The translations under genes were made by a program, and so were the position numbers. Positions 33,863 through 35,165 of a stretch of 35,165 nucleotides of DNA are shown piece after piece. Position 1 is the first letter of the stretch. The number at the start of each line of letters is the position of its first letter. The notes below the pieces were generated by a model that was not told where the DNA came from, did no database searches, and saw nothing but the letters and a program-made list of their open reading frames with translations. The stretch lies in assembly GCA_005801205.1 (NCBI GenBank), contig SYDJ01000092.1, positions 1 through 35,165 on the forward strand. Direction: 5' to 3'. This DNA comes from Gammaproteobacteria bacterium (GTDB taxonomy: Bacteria; Pseudomonadota; Gammaproteobacteria; Pseudomonadales; Cellvibrionaceae).

Positions 33863-34516
33863 ATGACTGACGCATCTAACAACCCAGCCGATTTACTCAA
33901 GCAACCCGTTGAATTTTATCGCACCCAGCATAAATTACGCTTGAGTTATATGCCTTGGCTGTATGCAGACTTAAAAGCATCCCATAGAGAATGGGCAGGT
34001 GCATGGCAAAAAGAAATACAGGCATATCTTCAAGCTGTTGAAACACTTCAAATCGGTAAGAATTGCTTTATCGCTCCTGAGGCAAAACTCTTTGCTGAAC
34101 CGGGTCGCCCGATCATTGTTGGCGATAATTCCTATATAGCCGCCGATTGCGTTATCCACGGCCCTGTTACGCTCGGCAAAAATGTCTCCATCAATCACCA
34201 TGTCACTATGGATGGCGGCAGCAAGGGTATTCAAATAGGTGATAACTCACGCATTGCCGCCCACTGCCAATTGTACGCATTTAATCACGGCATGCTGGCA
34301 GATAAATTGGTGTGCGAACAACCCACACAATCTCGCGGCATTCAAATAGGTTGCGATGTTTGGCTAGGTGCAAATGTCGGCGTAGTGGATGGCATTCGTA
34401 TTGGCGACCATGCGGTGGTGGGTATGGGCAGTCAAGTCACTAGAAATATTGAAACCTATAAAATCGTTGCAGGAAATCCCGCTGATGTGATTGGAGATAG
34501 GAGGAGTAAGCGCTAG
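33863..34516 (+). CDS. Hexapeptide-repeat (LbetaH) acyltransferase
   Basis: A 217-residue protein of the left-handed beta-helix acyltransferase superfamily, which usually uses acetyl-CoA to modify sugars or small molecules as a trimer. After a helical N-terminus (1-60, with YMPWLYADLKASHREW), hexapeptide turns repeat: FIAPEAKLF, IIVGDNSYIAADCVIHGPVT, LGKNVSINHHVTMDGG, IQIGDNSRIAAHC, IQIGCDVWLGANVGVVDG and IRIGDHAVVGMGSQV. YAFNHGM holds a catalytic His candidate, and IVAGNPADVIGDR is the typical CoA-end motif. The substrate cannot be told from sequence. No strong ribosome-binding site precedes ATG 33863. Confidence 0.9.
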   Translation: MTDASNNPADLLKQPVEFYRTQHKLRLSYMPWLYADLKASHREWAGAWQKEIQAYLQAVETLQIGKNCFIAPEAKLFAEPGRPIIVGDNSYIAADCVIHGPVTLGKNVSINHHVTMDGGSKGIQIGDNSRIAAHCQLYAFNHGMLADKLVCEQPTQSRGIQIGCDVWLGANVGVVDGIRIGDHAVVGMGSQVTRNIETYKIVAGNPADVIGDRRSKR

Positions 34517-34689
34517 GCCGGGCATAATCGCCGCTAGCTATACTCGACCATTCTCTGTACTATGCGCGTCCCGATGCTACTAGGTCAGCATCGCCTTTCT
34601 CTTTCTAACCACAGGTTCTGCCAAGGTTAGACATCTCGTGCTCGCCAGACCTATCCCCGCTGCGGGAGGCTGAGCCACAGGAAAACACT
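34517..34689 (+). promoter_or_regulatory. Leader region of the DEAD-box helicase gene
   Basis: 173 bases without a gene. TATACT (34539-34544) could be a -10 box, which would give a 5' UTR of about 140 nt. A GC-rich hairpin (CCCGC/GCGGG near 34657-34668) and the ribosome-binding site AGGAAAA about 5 nt before ATG 34690 are also seen. Long leaders are common for cold-shock helicases; no specific element is recognised. Confidence 0.35.
34572..34593 (+). terminator. Hairpin in the acetyltransferase-helicase gap
   Basis: CGATGCT (34572-34578) and AGCATCG (34587-34593) form a 7-bp stem with an 8-nt loop, followed by a pyrimidine run CCTTTCTCTTTCT. It could terminate the acetyltransferase transcript or be part of the helicase leader. 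Confidence 0.4.
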
Positions 34690-35165
34690 ATGTCATTTGC
34701 TTCTCTCGGCTTAAACGCCGACATTCTTCGTGCTATTGCAGAAGAAGGCTACAGCTCGCCAACCCCAATTCAAGCCCAAGCTATTCCAGCAGTACTTAAA
34801 GGCGGCGATATACTCGCAGGCGCCCAGACGGGTACAGGCAAAACCGCAGGCTTTACTCTGCCCTTGTTACAAAAACTCACCGACAGCACTAAAGTCGTTG
34901 CAGGCCGCCGCCCAGTGCGTGCCCTTATTCTTACCCCAACCCGCGAACTCGCTGCGCAAGTCTTTGAAAGCGTGCGCACCTACGGTAAATATTTGCCTTT
35001 ACGCGCAACCGTTGTTTTCGGTGGCGTAAGTATTAATCCACAAATGATGAAACTGCGCGGCGGCGTAGATATTCTGGTTGCAACGCCTGGCCGTTTACTC
35101 GACCTCGTACAACAAAATGCTGTGAGCTTAAAAGAAGTTGAAGTTTTGATTTTGGATGAAGCAGA
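34690..35165 (+). CDS. DEAD-box RNA helicase, RhlE-like (partial, runs off right edge)
   Basis: The first 158 codons of an ATP-dependent RNA helicase are visible. The N-terminus [20 protein letters not shown] and the Q motif [14 protein letters not shown] lead to Walker [14 protein letters not shown], motif Ia [10 protein letters not shown], a GG motif VVFGGVSIN, motif Ib TPGRLLDLV, and the start of motif II (LDEA at the very edge, D to follow). The MSFASLGL start and [19 protein letters not shown] are typical of the RhlE subgroup, used in ribosome assembly and RNA turnover. The ribosome-binding site AGGAAAA precedes ATG 34690. The C-terminal half lies outside the window. Confidence 0.93.
   Translation, partial: MSFASLGLNADILRAIAEEGYSSPTPIQAQAIPAVLKGGDILAGAQTGTGKTAGFTLPLLQKLTDSTKVVAGRRPVRALILTPTRELAAQVFESVRTYGKYLPLRATVVFGGVSINPQMMKLRGGVDILVATPGRLLDLVQQNAVSLKEVEVLILDEA

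Overview
The window reads as a chromosomal segment of a gammaproteobacterium, most likely a Cellvibrio-like member of the Cellvibrionales. This is inferred from gene content and moderate GC, not from a search. The supporting genes are EarP next to an Arg32-type EF-P, a fused RlmKL, Rmf, a large 1623-residue NAD-glutamate dehydrogenase, DUF2058, DUF2835 and a complete MoxR/Bat operon. There are no phage genes, insertion sequences, tRNAs, rRNAs or CRISPR arrays.

Layout, left to right. 1-2416: the start of an unidentified membrane protein (minus strand, off the left edge), then eutC and eutB, a two-gene ethanolamine ammonia-lyase with no microcompartment genes. 2474-4956: a DUF2058 protein divergent from earP-efp, followed by a strong stem-loop. 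5137-8548: a small exported protein, an acyltransferase-3 membrane enzyme, and a LytS-type kinase with its LytTR regulator. 8545-10173: msrQ and msrP (periplasmic methionine sulfoxide repair), whose end overlaps the regulator convergently. 10263-10354: a palindromic repeat. 10356-14335: rlmKL, rmf with a long leader, a two-way terminator, and pyrD. 14404-21583: DUF2835, a chemoreceptor and gdhB, all minus strand and probably co-transcribed. The region between gdhB and moxR (21584-21911) holds 19-bp tandem repeats and a terminator-like hairpin. 21912-29410: moxR-DUF58-DUF4381-batA-batB/TPR-batD, a putative envelope stress or chaperone operon, with a palindromic element between moxR and the rest. 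29475-30573: a lipoprotein and a divergent DUF6882 protein. 30661-32605: a chemotaxis transducer with almost no periplasmic domain, tightly coupled to a separate membrane-anchored protein with NIT-like (nitrate/nitrite-sensing) motifs. 32857-35165: an RluA-family pseudouridine synthase, a candidate structured small RNA, a hexapeptide acetyltransferase, and the start of a RhlE-like DEAD-box helicase.

The most unusual items are (1) the apparently split chemoreceptor at 30661-32605, whose paired Arg motifs recur in the intact receptor at 14657-16672; (2) a folded RNA of about 115 nt at 33657-33772 with its own consensus -10 box and 6S-RNA-like sequence words; and (3) two palindromic intergenic elements and the repeat/hairpin leader of gdhB. 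All identifications come from reading the sequence; no database search was run.
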